Source: Streptomyces guryensis
GTDB lineage: Bacteria; Actinomycetota; Actinomycetes; Streptomycetales; Streptomycetaceae
NCBI RefSeq assembly: GCF_021261325.1
Contig: NZ_JAJSBI010000015.1
Coordinates: forward strand, 1-64,000
Reading direction: 5' to 3'
DNA: 64,000 bases
Part shown: in pieces, positions 35,015 to 42,808 of the stretch
Layout of the letters: each line of letters begins with the position of its first letter
How positions within the stretch are numbered: the first letter of the stretch is position 1
Translations under genes and position numbers: made by a program
Notes under the pieces: model-generated
Told to the model about the DNA's origin: nothing
Seen by the model: the letters and a program-made list of their open reading frames with translations, nothing else
Database searches by the model: none

Positions 35015-36310
35015 ATGAGCACGACCCCTCCACCCCAGGCCCTGACCAAACAGCCCGGAACCGATGAAAACGCCCTCGACGACGGCGCGTTGAGCTGGCT
35101 GCGCGCCCTCGGACCGCGCGGCCGCCGCGCCTTCGCCGGCGCGTTCGGCGGCTATGCCCTGGACTCGTACGACTACTTCACGCTGCCTCTGAGCATGGTC
35201 GCGCTGGCCGCGTACTTCGGCCTGGACAGCGGTCAGACGGGCCTGTTCACGACCGTCACACTCGTGGTCTCCGCAGTCGGCGGGGCCGTCGCGGGTGTGG
35301 TGGCGGACCGGGTCGGCCGGGTCAGGGCGCTGATGATCACCGTGATCACCTACGCGGTCTTCACCGTGGCCTGCGGTTTCGCACCCAACTTCGAGACGCT
35401 GCTGGTCTTCCGCGCTCTCCAGGGCCTCGGTTTCGGCGGCGAGTGGGCGGTCGGCGCGATCCTCGTCGCCGAGTACGCGAGCGCCAGGAACCGGGGCCGT
35501 ACCCTCGGCGCGGTCCAGAGTTCGTGGGCCGTGGGCTGGGCGCTGGCCGCGGTCGTGTACACCCTGGTCTTCTCGTTCGTCGGCGACGATCTGGCCTGGC
35601 GCATCATGTTCTGGACGGGCGCGCTACCCGCGCTGCTGGTGATCTGGATGCGGCGCCGGGTGCACGATGCCCCGGAGGCTGCCGCGGTACGCGAACAGAG
35701 CGCGCAGAAGGGCTCGTTCACGGCGATCTTCAAGCCCGGCCTGCTGCGCACGACGGTCTTCGCCGGACTGCTCTCCACCGGCGTCCAGGGCGGCTACTAC
35801 ACGCTCGCCACCTGGGTACCGACATACCTGAAGACCGACCGCGGCCTGTCGGTGGTCGGCACCGGCGGCTATCTGGCGTTCCTGATCTCCGGTGCCTTCC
35901 TGGGCTATCTGACCGGCGGCTACCTCACCGACCGGCTGGGCCGCCGGCGCAACATCTGGCTGTTCGCCCTGCTGTCGGCCGTCTGCATCCTGGCGTACGC
36001 GAACATCCCGCACGGCGCCAACACCCTGCTCCTGGTGCTCGGTTTCCCACTCGGATTCTGCATGTCGGCGATCTTCAGCGGCTTCGGGTCCTACCTGAGC
36101 GAGCTGTACCCGACGGCGGTACGGGGCACGGGGCAGGGCTTCACGTACAACACCGGGCGTGCCGTCGGCGCCGTCTTCCCCACGGCGGTCGGCTTCCTGG
36201 CCGACAGCTGGGGTGTGGGCGGCGCGCTGGTGTTCGGTGCGATCGGCTACGGCCTCGCGGCGCTGGCGCTGCTGGGGCTGCCGGAGACCCGGGGGAAGGA
36301 GCTCGCGTGA
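35015..36310 (+). CDS. MFS transporter (metabolite:H+ symporter type)
   Basis: 431 residues with about twelve membrane segments and the metabolite-symporter signatures: FGGYALDSYDYFTLPL at the first helix, VVADRVGRVRALMI in loop 2-3 and GFGGEWAVGAILVAEYA in helix 4. Such proteins import aromatic or small organic acids. First gene of an operon with a D-glutamate-cyclase-like gene (GTGA overlap at 36307) and pxpABC, so 5-oxoproline, D-glutamate or a related acid is the likely cargo (inference). ATG at 35015 with GAGGT six bases upstream. Confidence 0.85.
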   Translation: MSTTPPPQALTKQPGTDENALDDGALSWLRALGPRGRRAFAGAFGGYALDSYDYFTLPLSMVALAAYFGLDSGQTGLFTTVTLVVSAVGGAVAGVVADRVGRVRALMITVITYAVFTVACGFAPNFETLLVFRALQGLGFGGEWAVGAILVAEYASARNRGRTLGAVQSSWAVGWALAAVVYTLVFSFVGDDLAWRIMFWTGALPALLVIWMRRRVHDAPEAAAVREQSAQKGSFTAIFKPGLLRTTVFAGLLSTGVQGGYYTLATWVPTYLKTDRGLSVVGTGGYLAFLISGAFLGYLTGGYLTDRLGRRRNIWLFALLSAVCILAYANIPHGANTLLLVLGFPLGFCMSAIFSGFGSYLSELYPTAVRGTGQGFTYNTGRAVGAVFPTAVGFLADSWGVGGALVFGAIGYGLAALALLGLPETRGKELA

Positions 36311-37128
36311 ACCGTACGGAAGACCGCCCGCTGACCGTCGTCGACGAGCACGCGCACGCGTGGAGCCCGAAAGCCGCCCGGGCCCGTTTCCGGGAAGGAC
36401 TCAGCGGCCCCACCGCCGGGGTCGCGGCCGGCCACACCCAGGTCAACCTGATCTCGGTGCCCGCCGACTGGGCATACGACATGCTGCTGTTCTGCCAGCG
36501 CAACCCCAAGCCCTGTCCGGTGCTCGACGTCACGGACGCCGGCTCCGTCACGACGATCCTCGCGGACGGCGCGGACCTGCGCACCGACCTGCCGCGCTAC
36601 CGGGTGTGGCAGGACGGCGTGTTGGCGGACGAGCCGACCGACGTACGCGCGCACTGGCGCGAGGACCTGGTGTCGTTCCTGATCGGCTGCAGCTTCACCT
36701 TCGAGTGGGCGCTGGCCGAGGCAGGAGTACCGATCCGCCACGTCGAGCAGGGCCGCAACGTCCCGATGTACGTGACGAGTCGTCAGTGCCGTCCGGCGGG
36801 GCGGCTGCACGGCCCGCTGGTGGTGTCCATGCGGCCGGTGCCGCCGGAGCACCTGGCGGCGGCGATCCGGGAGAGCAGTCTGCTCCCGGCGGTGCACGGC
36901 AGCCCCGTACACTGCGGCGACCCTTCGGCACTCGGCATCGACGACCTCGGCCGCCCCGACTTCGGCGACCCGGTGGCCTCGGAACCTGATGACATCCCGG
37001 TGTTCTGGGCCTGCGGAGTGACCCCGCAGGCGGCGGTGATGGCCTCGCTCCCTCCCTTCGCCATCACGCACGCACCCGGCCAGATGTTCCTGACCGACGC
37101 CCGCGACGAGCAGTACCGCGTGGCCTGA
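36307..37128 (+). CDS. D-glutamate cyclase family protein (formerly DUF1445 putative hydro-lyase)
   Basis: 273 residues; the GTG at 36307 overlaps the MFS stop (GTGA). Family features: GPTAGVAAGHTQVNL, a conserved central VSFLIGCSFTFEWAL, QGRNVPMYVTSRQCRPAG and the C-terminal FWACGVTPQAAVM and THAPGQMFLTD. The family takes its name from the mammalian D-glutamate cyclase, which makes 5-oxo-D-proline from D-glutamate; bacterial members are often linked to pxpABC genes as here. Together they suggest conversion of D-glutamate to 5-oxoproline, then ring opening, though activity of bacterial members is not established. Confidence 0.85.
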   Translation: MNRTEDRPLTVVDEHAHAWSPKAARARFREGLSGPTAGVAAGHTQVNLISVPADWAYDMLLFCQRNPKPCPVLDVTDAGSVTTILADGADLRTDLPRYRVWQDGVLADEPTDVRAHWREDLVSFLIGCSFTFEWALAEAGVPIRHVEQGRNVPMYVTSRQCRPAGRLHGPLVVSMRPVPPEHLAAAIRESSLLPAVHGSPVHCGDPSALGIDDLGRPDFGDPVASEPDDIPVFWACGVTPQAAVMASLPPFAITHAPGQMFLTDARDEQYRVA

Positions 37129-37147
37129 GAGAAACCACGAAGGACCC

Positions 37148-37906
37148 ATGACCTCGATCGATCTGAACGCCGACCTCGGCGAGGGCTTCGGCCGCTGGCA
37201 GCTGACCGACGACGAGCGGCTGCTGTCCGTCGTCACCAGCGCCAACGTGGCCTGCGGCTTCCACGCCGGGGACGCGGCCACCATGCGGCGGGTGTGCGAG
37301 CGGGCGGCCGAGCTCGGCGTCCGGATCGGCGCCCAGGTCTCCTACCGGGATCTGGCGGGGTTCGGGCGGCGGGCGATGGACGTGCCGCCCGCCGAGCTCG
37401 CGGCCGAGGTGGCGTACCAGATCGGTGCGTTGGAGGTCTTCGCGCGCGCGGCAGGCACGCGCGTGTCGTACGTCAAGCCGCACGGCGCGCTCTACAACCG
37501 CGTCGTGCACGACGCGGAGCAGGCCTGCGCGGTCGTGGACGGCGTACGGCTGGCCGACGCCTCGCTGCCCGTGCTCGGACTGCCCGGCTCTCGGCTGCTG
37601 GAACTCGCTGCCGAGGCGGGCCTGCCGGCCGTCACGGAGGCCTTCGCGGACCGTGCGTACACGGCGGAGGGCACGCTTGTGCCGCGCGGCCAGGAGGGTG
37701 CCGTGGTCACCGACCCGGAGGTGGTCGTGGAGCGCTCGGTGGGCCTGGCCCGCCTCGGCACGGTCACCTCGCACTCCGGTGCGCGCGTGGACGTACGCGC
37801 GCGTTCGCTGTGTCTGCACGGCGACACTCCGGGCGCCGTCGAACTGGCCCGGCGCGTCCGGGAACGCCTGCAGGAGTCGGGCGTCCGGGTGGAGGCCTTC
37901 GCATGA
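37148..37906 (+). CDS. pxpA: 5-oxoprolinase subunit PxpA (LamB/YcsF family)
   Basis: 252 residues with the YcsF hallmarks IDLNADLGEGFGRW, NVACGFHAGDAATM, SYVKPHGALYNRV and LVPRGQEGAVV. PxpA with PxpB and PxpC forms the ATP-dependent prokaryotic 5-oxoprolinase, described by Niehaus and co-workers (2017), hydrolysing 5-oxo-L-proline to glutamate. ATG at 37148 with AAGGA just upstream; its stop overlaps the pxpB start (ATGA). Confidence 0.93.
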   Translation: MTSIDLNADLGEGFGRWQLTDDERLLSVVTSANVACGFHAGDAATMRRVCERAAELGVRIGAQVSYRDLAGFGRRAMDVPPAELAAEVAYQIGALEVFARAAGTRVSYVKPHGALYNRVVHDAEQACAVVDGVRLADASLPVLGLPGSRLLELAAEAGLPAVTEAFADRAYTAEGTLVPRGQEGAVVTDPEVVVERSVGLARLGTVTSHSGARVDVRARSLCLHGDTPGAVELARRVRERLQESGVRVEAFA

Positions 37907-38520
37907 GGACGCTGCCCGTCGGGGACCGTGCCCTGCTCGTCGAGGTGACTTCCGGAGAGGAGGCTCAGGCCCTGCACGCGGAGTTGCTGCGCCGCCGCGC
38001 GGCCGGCCTGATCACGGTGCGCGAGATCGTCCCCGCGGCCCGCACCGTGCTGCTCGACGGCCTCGACGACCCGGTCCGTCTGGCTTCCGAACTGACCGCC
38101 TCCGAGGTGCCTGCCCTTCCCCGTCGCGAAGAGGCCGCCGTGGACATCCCGGTGCGCTACGACGGCCCTGACCTGGCCGACGTCGCCGCCCACTGGGGTG
38201 TCGGCGAGCGGGAGGTGGCCCGTATCCACGCGGCCACCGAGTTCAGCGTCGCCTTCTGCGGGTTCGCCCCCGGTTTCGGCTATCTCACCGGCCAGCCGCC
38301 GCGGTACGACGTCCCACGCCGGGACACCCCTCGCACGGCCGTCCCGGCCGGTTCGGTGGCTCTGGCGGGCCCCTACACGGGCGTGTACCCGCGCTCGTCG
38401 CCGGGCGGCTGGCAGCTGATCGGGCGCACGGACACCGTGCTGTGGGACCACGCGCGCGTGCCGGCCGCGCTGCTGTCCCCCGGCACACGCGTGCGCTTCG
38501 TCCCGGTGGGGTGCCCATGA
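37903..38520 (+). CDS. pxpB: 5-oxoprolinase subunit PxpB (KipI family)
   Basis: 205 residues of the allophanate-hydrolase-subunit-1/KipI family. Conserved FCGFAPGFGYL, TPRTAVPAGSVALAG and GVYPRSSPGGWQLIGRT are present. It overlaps pxpA and pxpC by 4 bases each, so the subunits are made in coupled amounts. In Bacillus the homologue KipI inhibits the sporulation kinase KinA; whether any such role exists here is unknown. Confidence 0.93.
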   Translation: MRTLPVGDRALLVEVTSGEEAQALHAELLRRRAAGLITVREIVPAARTVLLDGLDDPVRLASELTASEVPALPRREEAAVDIPVRYDGPDLADVAAHWGVGEREVARIHAATEFSVAFCGFAPGFGYLTGQPPRYDVPRRDTPRTAVPAGSVALAGPYTGVYPRSSPGGWQLIGRTDTVLWDHARVPAALLSPGTRVRFVPVGCP

Positions 38521-39395
38521 CGGACCGCGCACTCGTCGTCGTACGAGCCGGAGCGCTGACCACCGTGCAGGACCGGGGGCGTCCCGGGCACGCGCATCTC
38601 GGCGTGCCCCGCTCCGGTGCGCTCGACGGATCCGCGGCGGCGCTCGTCAACCGGCTGGTCGGCAACCCGCCCGAGGCGGCCCTCCTGGAGACCACGGTCA
38701 ACGGGTGCGCCGTACGCCCGCGTTCGACGGTCACGGTCGCGGTCGGAGGCGCCCCCTGCCCGGTCACGGTGGACGGCCGGCCGGTCGCCTGGGGAGCTCC
38801 GGTGAGGGTGCCCGCGGGCGCGCTCCTGGACATCGGCACCGTCAGCTCCGGAGTGCGCTCCTACGTCGGCGTCTCGGGGGGCATCGCCGTCGACCCGGTG
38901 CTCGGCAGTCGCTCCACGGACCTCCTGTCCGGCCTCGGTCCGGCACCACTCGCGGCCGGCACTGTGCTGCCCCTGGGGACGCCGCAACGCCTCCACGCGC
39001 GCGTGGACGTCGCTCCACAGCCCGCGCCTCCGACCGAACTCGTCCTACGGGTGACGCTCGGACCGCGCGACGACTGGTTCACACCGGAGGCATTGCGTAC
39101 GTTCACGTCCCGCACGTACCGCGTTTCCCTCGCGAGCAACCGCATCGGCCTGCGCACGGAGGGACCCGCACTGGAGCGATCCCTACCGGGTGAACTGCCC
39201 AGCGAGGGCATGGTGCTGGGCGCGGTCCAGGTCCCGCCGGACGGCAGACCGGTCGTCTTCCTCGCGGACCATCCGACCACCGGGGGTTACCCGGTGATCG
39301 CGGTCGTCCGCCCACAGGACCTCCCGGCCGCAGCCCAGGCGGCACCGGGAACACCGGTCCGCTTCACGGCGATGCGCACACGCCAAGGCTGTTAG
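38517..39395 (+). CDS. pxpC: 5-oxoprolinase subunit PxpC (KipA family, biotin-dependent carboxylase-like)
   Basis: 292 residues of the allophanate-hydrolase-subunit-2/KipA family: LTTVQDRGRPGHAHLGVPRSGA near the N-terminus and the C-terminal DHPTTGGYPVIAVV with the cyclophilin-like fold. The start overlaps pxpB by 4 bases. It closes the MFS-cyclase-pxpABC operon; a Streptomyces-type intergenic repeat begins directly at its stop. Confidence 0.93.
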   Translation: MTDRALVVVRAGALTTVQDRGRPGHAHLGVPRSGALDGSAAALVNRLVGNPPEAALLETTVNGCAVRPRSTVTVAVGGAPCPVTVDGRPVAWGAPVRVPAGALLDIGTVSSGVRSYVGVSGGIAVDPVLGSRSTDLLSGLGPAPLAAGTVLPLGTPQRLHARVDVAPQPAPPTELVLRVTLGPRDDWFTPEALRTFTSRTYRVSLASNRIGLRTEGPALERSLPGELPSEGMVLGAVQVPPDGRPVVFLADHPTTGGYPVIAVVRPQDLPAAAQAAPGTPVRFTAMRTRQGC

Positions 39396-39450
39396 GGGCG
39401 CGGGGAACTGTGCGACCAGCCACCACGGGCCCGCAGCGACCAACCGGCCT
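39394..39450 (+). repeat. copy of a dispersed Streptomyces intergenic repeat
   Basis: The segment starting AGGGGCGCGGGGAACTGTGC and continuing GACCAGCC ... GGGCCCGCAG is a form of a short GC-rich intergenic sequence I remember as recurring many times in Streptomyces genomes, often just past a stop codon. Here it starts immediately at the pxpC stop and fills the gap to the convergent SGNH hydrolase gene. Only one copy was noticed in this window, so the repeat call rests on memory. Confidence 0.5.
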
Positions 39451-39477
39451 CAAGTGCCCCGGCCTCTGCGCGCAGCG

Positions 39478-40326
39478 CTACGCCGCGTCCGGCTGCTCCA
39501 CCACAGAAACCGCGGCCAAAGCCGCCGAAACCGCCGCAGCGGCCCGCAGATCCAGCCGCGCACTCGTCCCCCGCACCCGGTGCCGCATCTCGTCGGCGGC
39601 AAGACGAAGGAGCTGGGGCAGCAGGTCGGTGCACCGCCGTGCCACCCACGCCGTACCCGCCGTGGCCAGCCACAACAAGCTCGCCGACCTCGTGGGCACG
39701 GAGAACTCCGGCTCCGGGGAGGGCGCGACACCCGCCGCACGGTCCGCTTCCACCAACAGCGAGTGGAAGCGCACGGCCAGCTGGCGGTGCCCCTGTTCGC
39801 CCGGGTGCAACCGGTCCGCGCTCCACATCGCGCGGTCTGTGATCCAGGCTTCCTCGGCCGCATGGAGATGGACGGCCCCGTAACGGTCCGAGAGCGCGTG
39901 GACCACCCGGTTGACGGCTCGTTGCCGCCGGGCCAGGGGACGGGCCAGCGAACCCGGCAGGCCGAGCATCGAGCCGGGGTCGGGCAGGCAGGCCGTGAGC
40001 AGGGTCGCGCCCTGCTCGGTGAAGGCGGCGTACACCTTGTCCAGCCGTTCGGCCACGGCGTGGATGTCGAAGGTGCAGCGCAGGGTGTCGTTGACGCCGA
40101 TGACCACGGACACCACGTCCGGCCGCAGCGCGAGCCCGGCCGGCGTCTGCTGCTCCAGCACCTCCCGGGTCTGGGCGCCGCTGACGGCGAGGTTGGTGAA
40201 CTCCACGGTCTCCTCGGCGAGCCCGCCGGCGAGCAGCGCGGCCCAGCCGCGCCACCCGTCGGCGACGGGATCGCCCACGCCCTCGGTCAGCGAGTCCCCC
40301 AGGGCGACGAAACGCACCGGTCTCAT
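39478..40326 (-). CDS. SGNH/GDSL-family hydrolase
   Basis: 282 residues. Block I is FVALGDSLTEGVG (nucleophile serine), block III GVNDTL and block V SADRLHPGEQGH (catalytic D and H), so an esterase or deacylase with the usual SGNH fold. No signal peptide; the C-terminal 90 residues are an alanine- and arginine-rich extension. It overlaps the upstream glycosyltransferase by 4 bases, so it probably acts on the product of the two glycosyltransferases, for example removing or moving an acyl group (inference). Confidence 0.87.
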   Translation of the reverse strand: MRPVRFVALGDSLTEGVGDPVADGWRGWAALLAGGLAEETVEFTNLAVSGAQTREVLEQQTPAGLALRPDVVSVVIGVNDTLRCTFDIHAVAERLDKVYAAFTEQGATLLTACLPDPGSMLGLPGSLARPLARRQRAVNRVVHALSDRYGAVHLHAAEEAWITDRAMWSADRLHPGEQGHRQLAVRFHSLLVEADRAAGVAPSPEPEFSVPTRSASLLWLATAGTAWVARRCTDLLPQLLRLAADEMRHRVRGTSARLDLRAAAAVSAALAAVSVVEQPDAA

Positions 40327-41480
40327 GCCACGCCTCCGGGCGCAAAACGACGCACCGGTACCGTCGCGTCGTGCGCGGCGAGAAACGCATCCACCGCCGT
40401 GTTCCACCCGAAGCACTCCGCACGCGCGCGTGCGGTCTCGCGCCGCTCCCGCTCGGGAAGTTCGAGCAGCATGTCGACGGCGTCCGCGAACGCGTCCCCG
40501 TGGTCCGCGGCCACGGCTCCGGCTGATCCGATCACCTCGGGCAGCGCGGACGACGTGCTCACCACCACGGGTGTGCCGCAGGCCATCGCCTCCAGCGCGG
40601 CGAGCCCGAAGGTCTCGGCGGGCCCGGGTGCCAGGCACACGTCGGCGGAGGCCTGGAGGGAGCCGAGCGCGCCGCGGTCGGAGACGTGCCCGAGGAAGGT
40701 GACCGGCAGCCCGCGCTCCCGCGCCCGCTGTTCGAGCCGCGGCCGCAGCGGCCCGTCCCCGGCCACCACCAGCACCACCCGCCTGCCCCGCCGCAGCAGC
40801 GCCTCCAAGGCGTCCAGCGCCGTGCCGGGCCGTTTCTCCACGGACAGCCGCGTGCAGGTCACGAGCAGCGACTCGTCCACGCGCGCGTAGCGTGCACGCA
40901 GTCCCGGGTCGCGCAGCGCGGGATGCCGCTCCACCAGGTCGACGCCCAGCGGGGCGCGTACGACATTGCGGGCGCCGATCCGCACGAACTCCCGCTCGGC
41001 GAACTCGGTGGTGCACACCACACGCGCGTACGTGTGCGCCGTACGCACGTTCAGAGCGTCGGCGGCTCGGCGGGCCGCCCCCTCGGGCAGCCCCCAGGTG
41101 CGCAGGACGCCGTCGGCGGTCTCGTGGGAGACCATCACGGCGGGGATGCGGGCGCGCCGCGCCCACTTGCCGGTCCAGCGCAGGGTCGTACGGTCGGAGA
41201 CCTCCAGGCGGTCTGGCGCCAGCTCTTCCAGGAGGCGGGCCACGCGCCGTTTGTCGGTGAGCACGCGGTACCCGCCCGTGCCGGGCAGCAGCGGCCCGGG
41301 CAGGGTGATGACGCGCCCCTGCTCGGTGTCGCGGTCGTCGGCGCGTTCGCCGGGGACGACGAGCACGGGCTCGTGGCCTGCGGCCTTGAAGCCCTTGCCC
41401 AGTTCGCGCAGGGCGGTGCGCAGACCCCCGGAGGAGGGAGCGACGAAGTTCGCGAGTCGAACGATCCGCAAGGAGGTCAT
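40323..41480 (-). CDS. GT4-family glycosyltransferase
   Basis: 385 residues with two Rossmann-like halves: N-terminal FVAPSSGGLRTALRELGKGF and the C-terminal nucleotide-sugar site CTRLSVEKRPGTALDAL and PAETFGLAALEAMACGTPVV, where the paired glutamates are the retaining GT4 EX7E motif. Probably uses GDP- or UDP-sugar at the membrane face. Starts inside the last codons of the neighbouring glycosyltransferase (ATGA) and ends inside the SGNH start, forming a three-gene coupled operon. Confidence 0.88.
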   Translation of the reverse strand: MTSLRIVRLANFVAPSSGGLRTALRELGKGFKAAGHEPVLVVPGERADDRDTEQGRVITLPGPLLPGTGGYRVLTDKRRVARLLEELAPDRLEVSDRTTLRWTGKWARRARIPAVMVSHETADGVLRTWGLPEGAARRAADALNVRTAHTYARVVCTTEFAEREFVRIGARNVVRAPLGVDLVERHPALRDPGLRARYARVDESLLVTCTRLSVEKRPGTALDALEALLRRGRRVVLVVAGDGPLRPRLEQRARERGLPVTFLGHVSDRGALGSLQASADVCLAPGPAETFGLAALEAMACGTPVVVSTSSALPEVIGSAGAVAADHGDAFADAVDMLLELPERERRETARARAECFGWNTAVDAFLAAHDATVPVRRFAPGGVA

Positions 41481-42622
41481 GCCGCCACCGCCGTCCTCTG
41501 CCGCGCGGCGAGTACGTCCGCGTAGTGCCCGATCAACTGATCGCCGACGGCGGTCCAGGTGCGTCCCTCGACGGTGGCGCGCGCGGTGGCGCCGAAGGTG
41601 ATCCGCTGCTCCGGATCGGCGGCCAGGGACCGCACGGCGTCCCGTACGGCGTCCGCGTCATGGGGCGGCACCAGCAGCCCGGTGCGCCCGTGGGCGACCA
41701 GGTCGAGGGGGCCGCCGGCGGCGGGCGCGACGACGGGGACGCCGCTCGCCATGGCCTCCTGCACGGTCTGGCAGAAGGTTTCGAAGGGGCCGGTGTGTGC
41801 GAATACGTCCAGTGAGGCGTAGATCCGGGCGAGTTCGTCACCGGTGCGGCGGCCGAGGAAGACCGCGCCCGGCAGCGCCTCGGCGAGGCTCGGCTGGCTC
41901 GGGCCGTCACCGACGATCACGACCCTCACTCCTTCGAGGCCGCTGACGCCGGCCAGGAGCTCGATGTGCTTCTCGGGGGCGAGGCGGCCCACGTAGCCGA
42001 CGATCAGCTCGCCGTTCGGGGCGAGTTCGCGGCGCAGGGCCTCGTCGCGCAGGTGCGGGCGGAAACGGACGGTGTCCACGCCACGCTGCCAGAGCCTGAC
42101 CCGGGGCACGTCGTGGGTCTCCAGGTCGTGCATCGAGGCGCTGGAGGGGGCGAGGGTGAGGTCGGCGGCGGAGTGGACGGAGCGGATGCGCCGCCAGGCC
42201 GCGGCCTCGCCCGCGCCCATGTAGGTACGGGCATATCCGGCCAGATCCGTCTGGTAGACGGCCACGGCCGGGACGCCGAGACGGGCGGCGACCGCCATGC
42301 CTCGGACGCCGAGGACGAAGGGGCTGGCCAGGTGGACGATGTCGGCCCGGTGCTCGATGACGGCCGCGGCCAGGCGTCGGCTGGGCAGGGCGACACGGAC
42401 CTGGGGATAGCCCGGGAGCGGGAGGGAGGGGACACGGACGACGGGGCACGGCGCCTGGGCGTCGGGCCCGGTCCCGGCCCGGCCGGCAAGTGCGTTGCTG
42501 GCCGGTGCGACGACGAGCGGAAGGTGACCGCGATCTACGAGGTGCCTGGCGGTCTGGAGGGCGCAGTGGGCCACGCCGTTCACGTCGGGGGGAAAGGATT
42601 CGGTCACTATGACGACACGCAT
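41477..42622 (-). CDS. GT4-family glycosyltransferase, MgtA/PimB-like
   Basis: 381 residues. The N-terminus TESFPPDVNGVAHCALQTARHL and the acceptor region VYQTDLAGYARTYMG match the group of GDP-mannose-dependent alpha-mannosyltransferases and sulfoquinovosyl transferases that act on lipid acceptors (MgtA, PimB). The EX7E motif is FETFCQTVQEAMASGVPVV. A role in a glycolipid or phosphoinositol mannoside pathway is likely but the sugar is inferred. First gene of the GT-GT-SGNH operon. Confidence 0.87.
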   Translation of the reverse strand: MRVVIVTESFPPDVNGVAHCALQTARHLVDRGHLPLVVAPASNALAGRAGTGPDAQAPCPVVRVPSLPLPGYPQVRVALPSRRLAAAVIEHRADIVHLASPFVLGVRGMAVAARLGVPAVAVYQTDLAGYARTYMGAGEAAAWRRIRSVHSAADLTLAPSSASMHDLETHDVPRVRLWQRGVDTVRFRPHLRDEALRRELAPNGELIVGYVGRLAPEKHIELLAGVSGLEGVRVVIVGDGPSQPSLAEALPGAVFLGRRTGDELARIYASLDVFAHTGPFETFCQTVQEAMASGVPVVAPAAGGPLDLVAHGRTGLLVPPHDADAVRDAVRSLAADPEQRITFGATARATVEGRTWTAVGDQLIGHYADVLAARQRTAVAA

Positions 42623-42715
42623 ACCCGTGTTGTCGCCGTGCTGGACGTGGTCGCGTCAACGTGGATCTTTGCGAACGATGAACGTCCCGTGAGCGTTCCC
42701 CCGCACACCCGAGCA

Positions 42716-42744
42716 GGTCAGGCCGTGTCCATGACCGCCTGACC
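42716..42744. terminator. hairpin in the gap after the HEAT-repeat gene
   Basis: GGTCAGGC (42716-42723) pairs with GCCTGACC (42737-42744) around a 13-base loop; an overlapping 12-bp palindrome GACCCGCGGGTC lies at 42741-42752. It is 65-90 bases past the stop of the HEAT-repeat gene (minus strand) and upstream of the glycosyltransferase promoter. No T-run, so a terminator is only probable. Confidence 0.4.
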
Positions 42745-42808
42745 CGCGGGTCACCCGTTGTTCATACGGCGGCTGTGCCGCGGCGCGGGACACACGTGCG
42801 CGGCCGTC

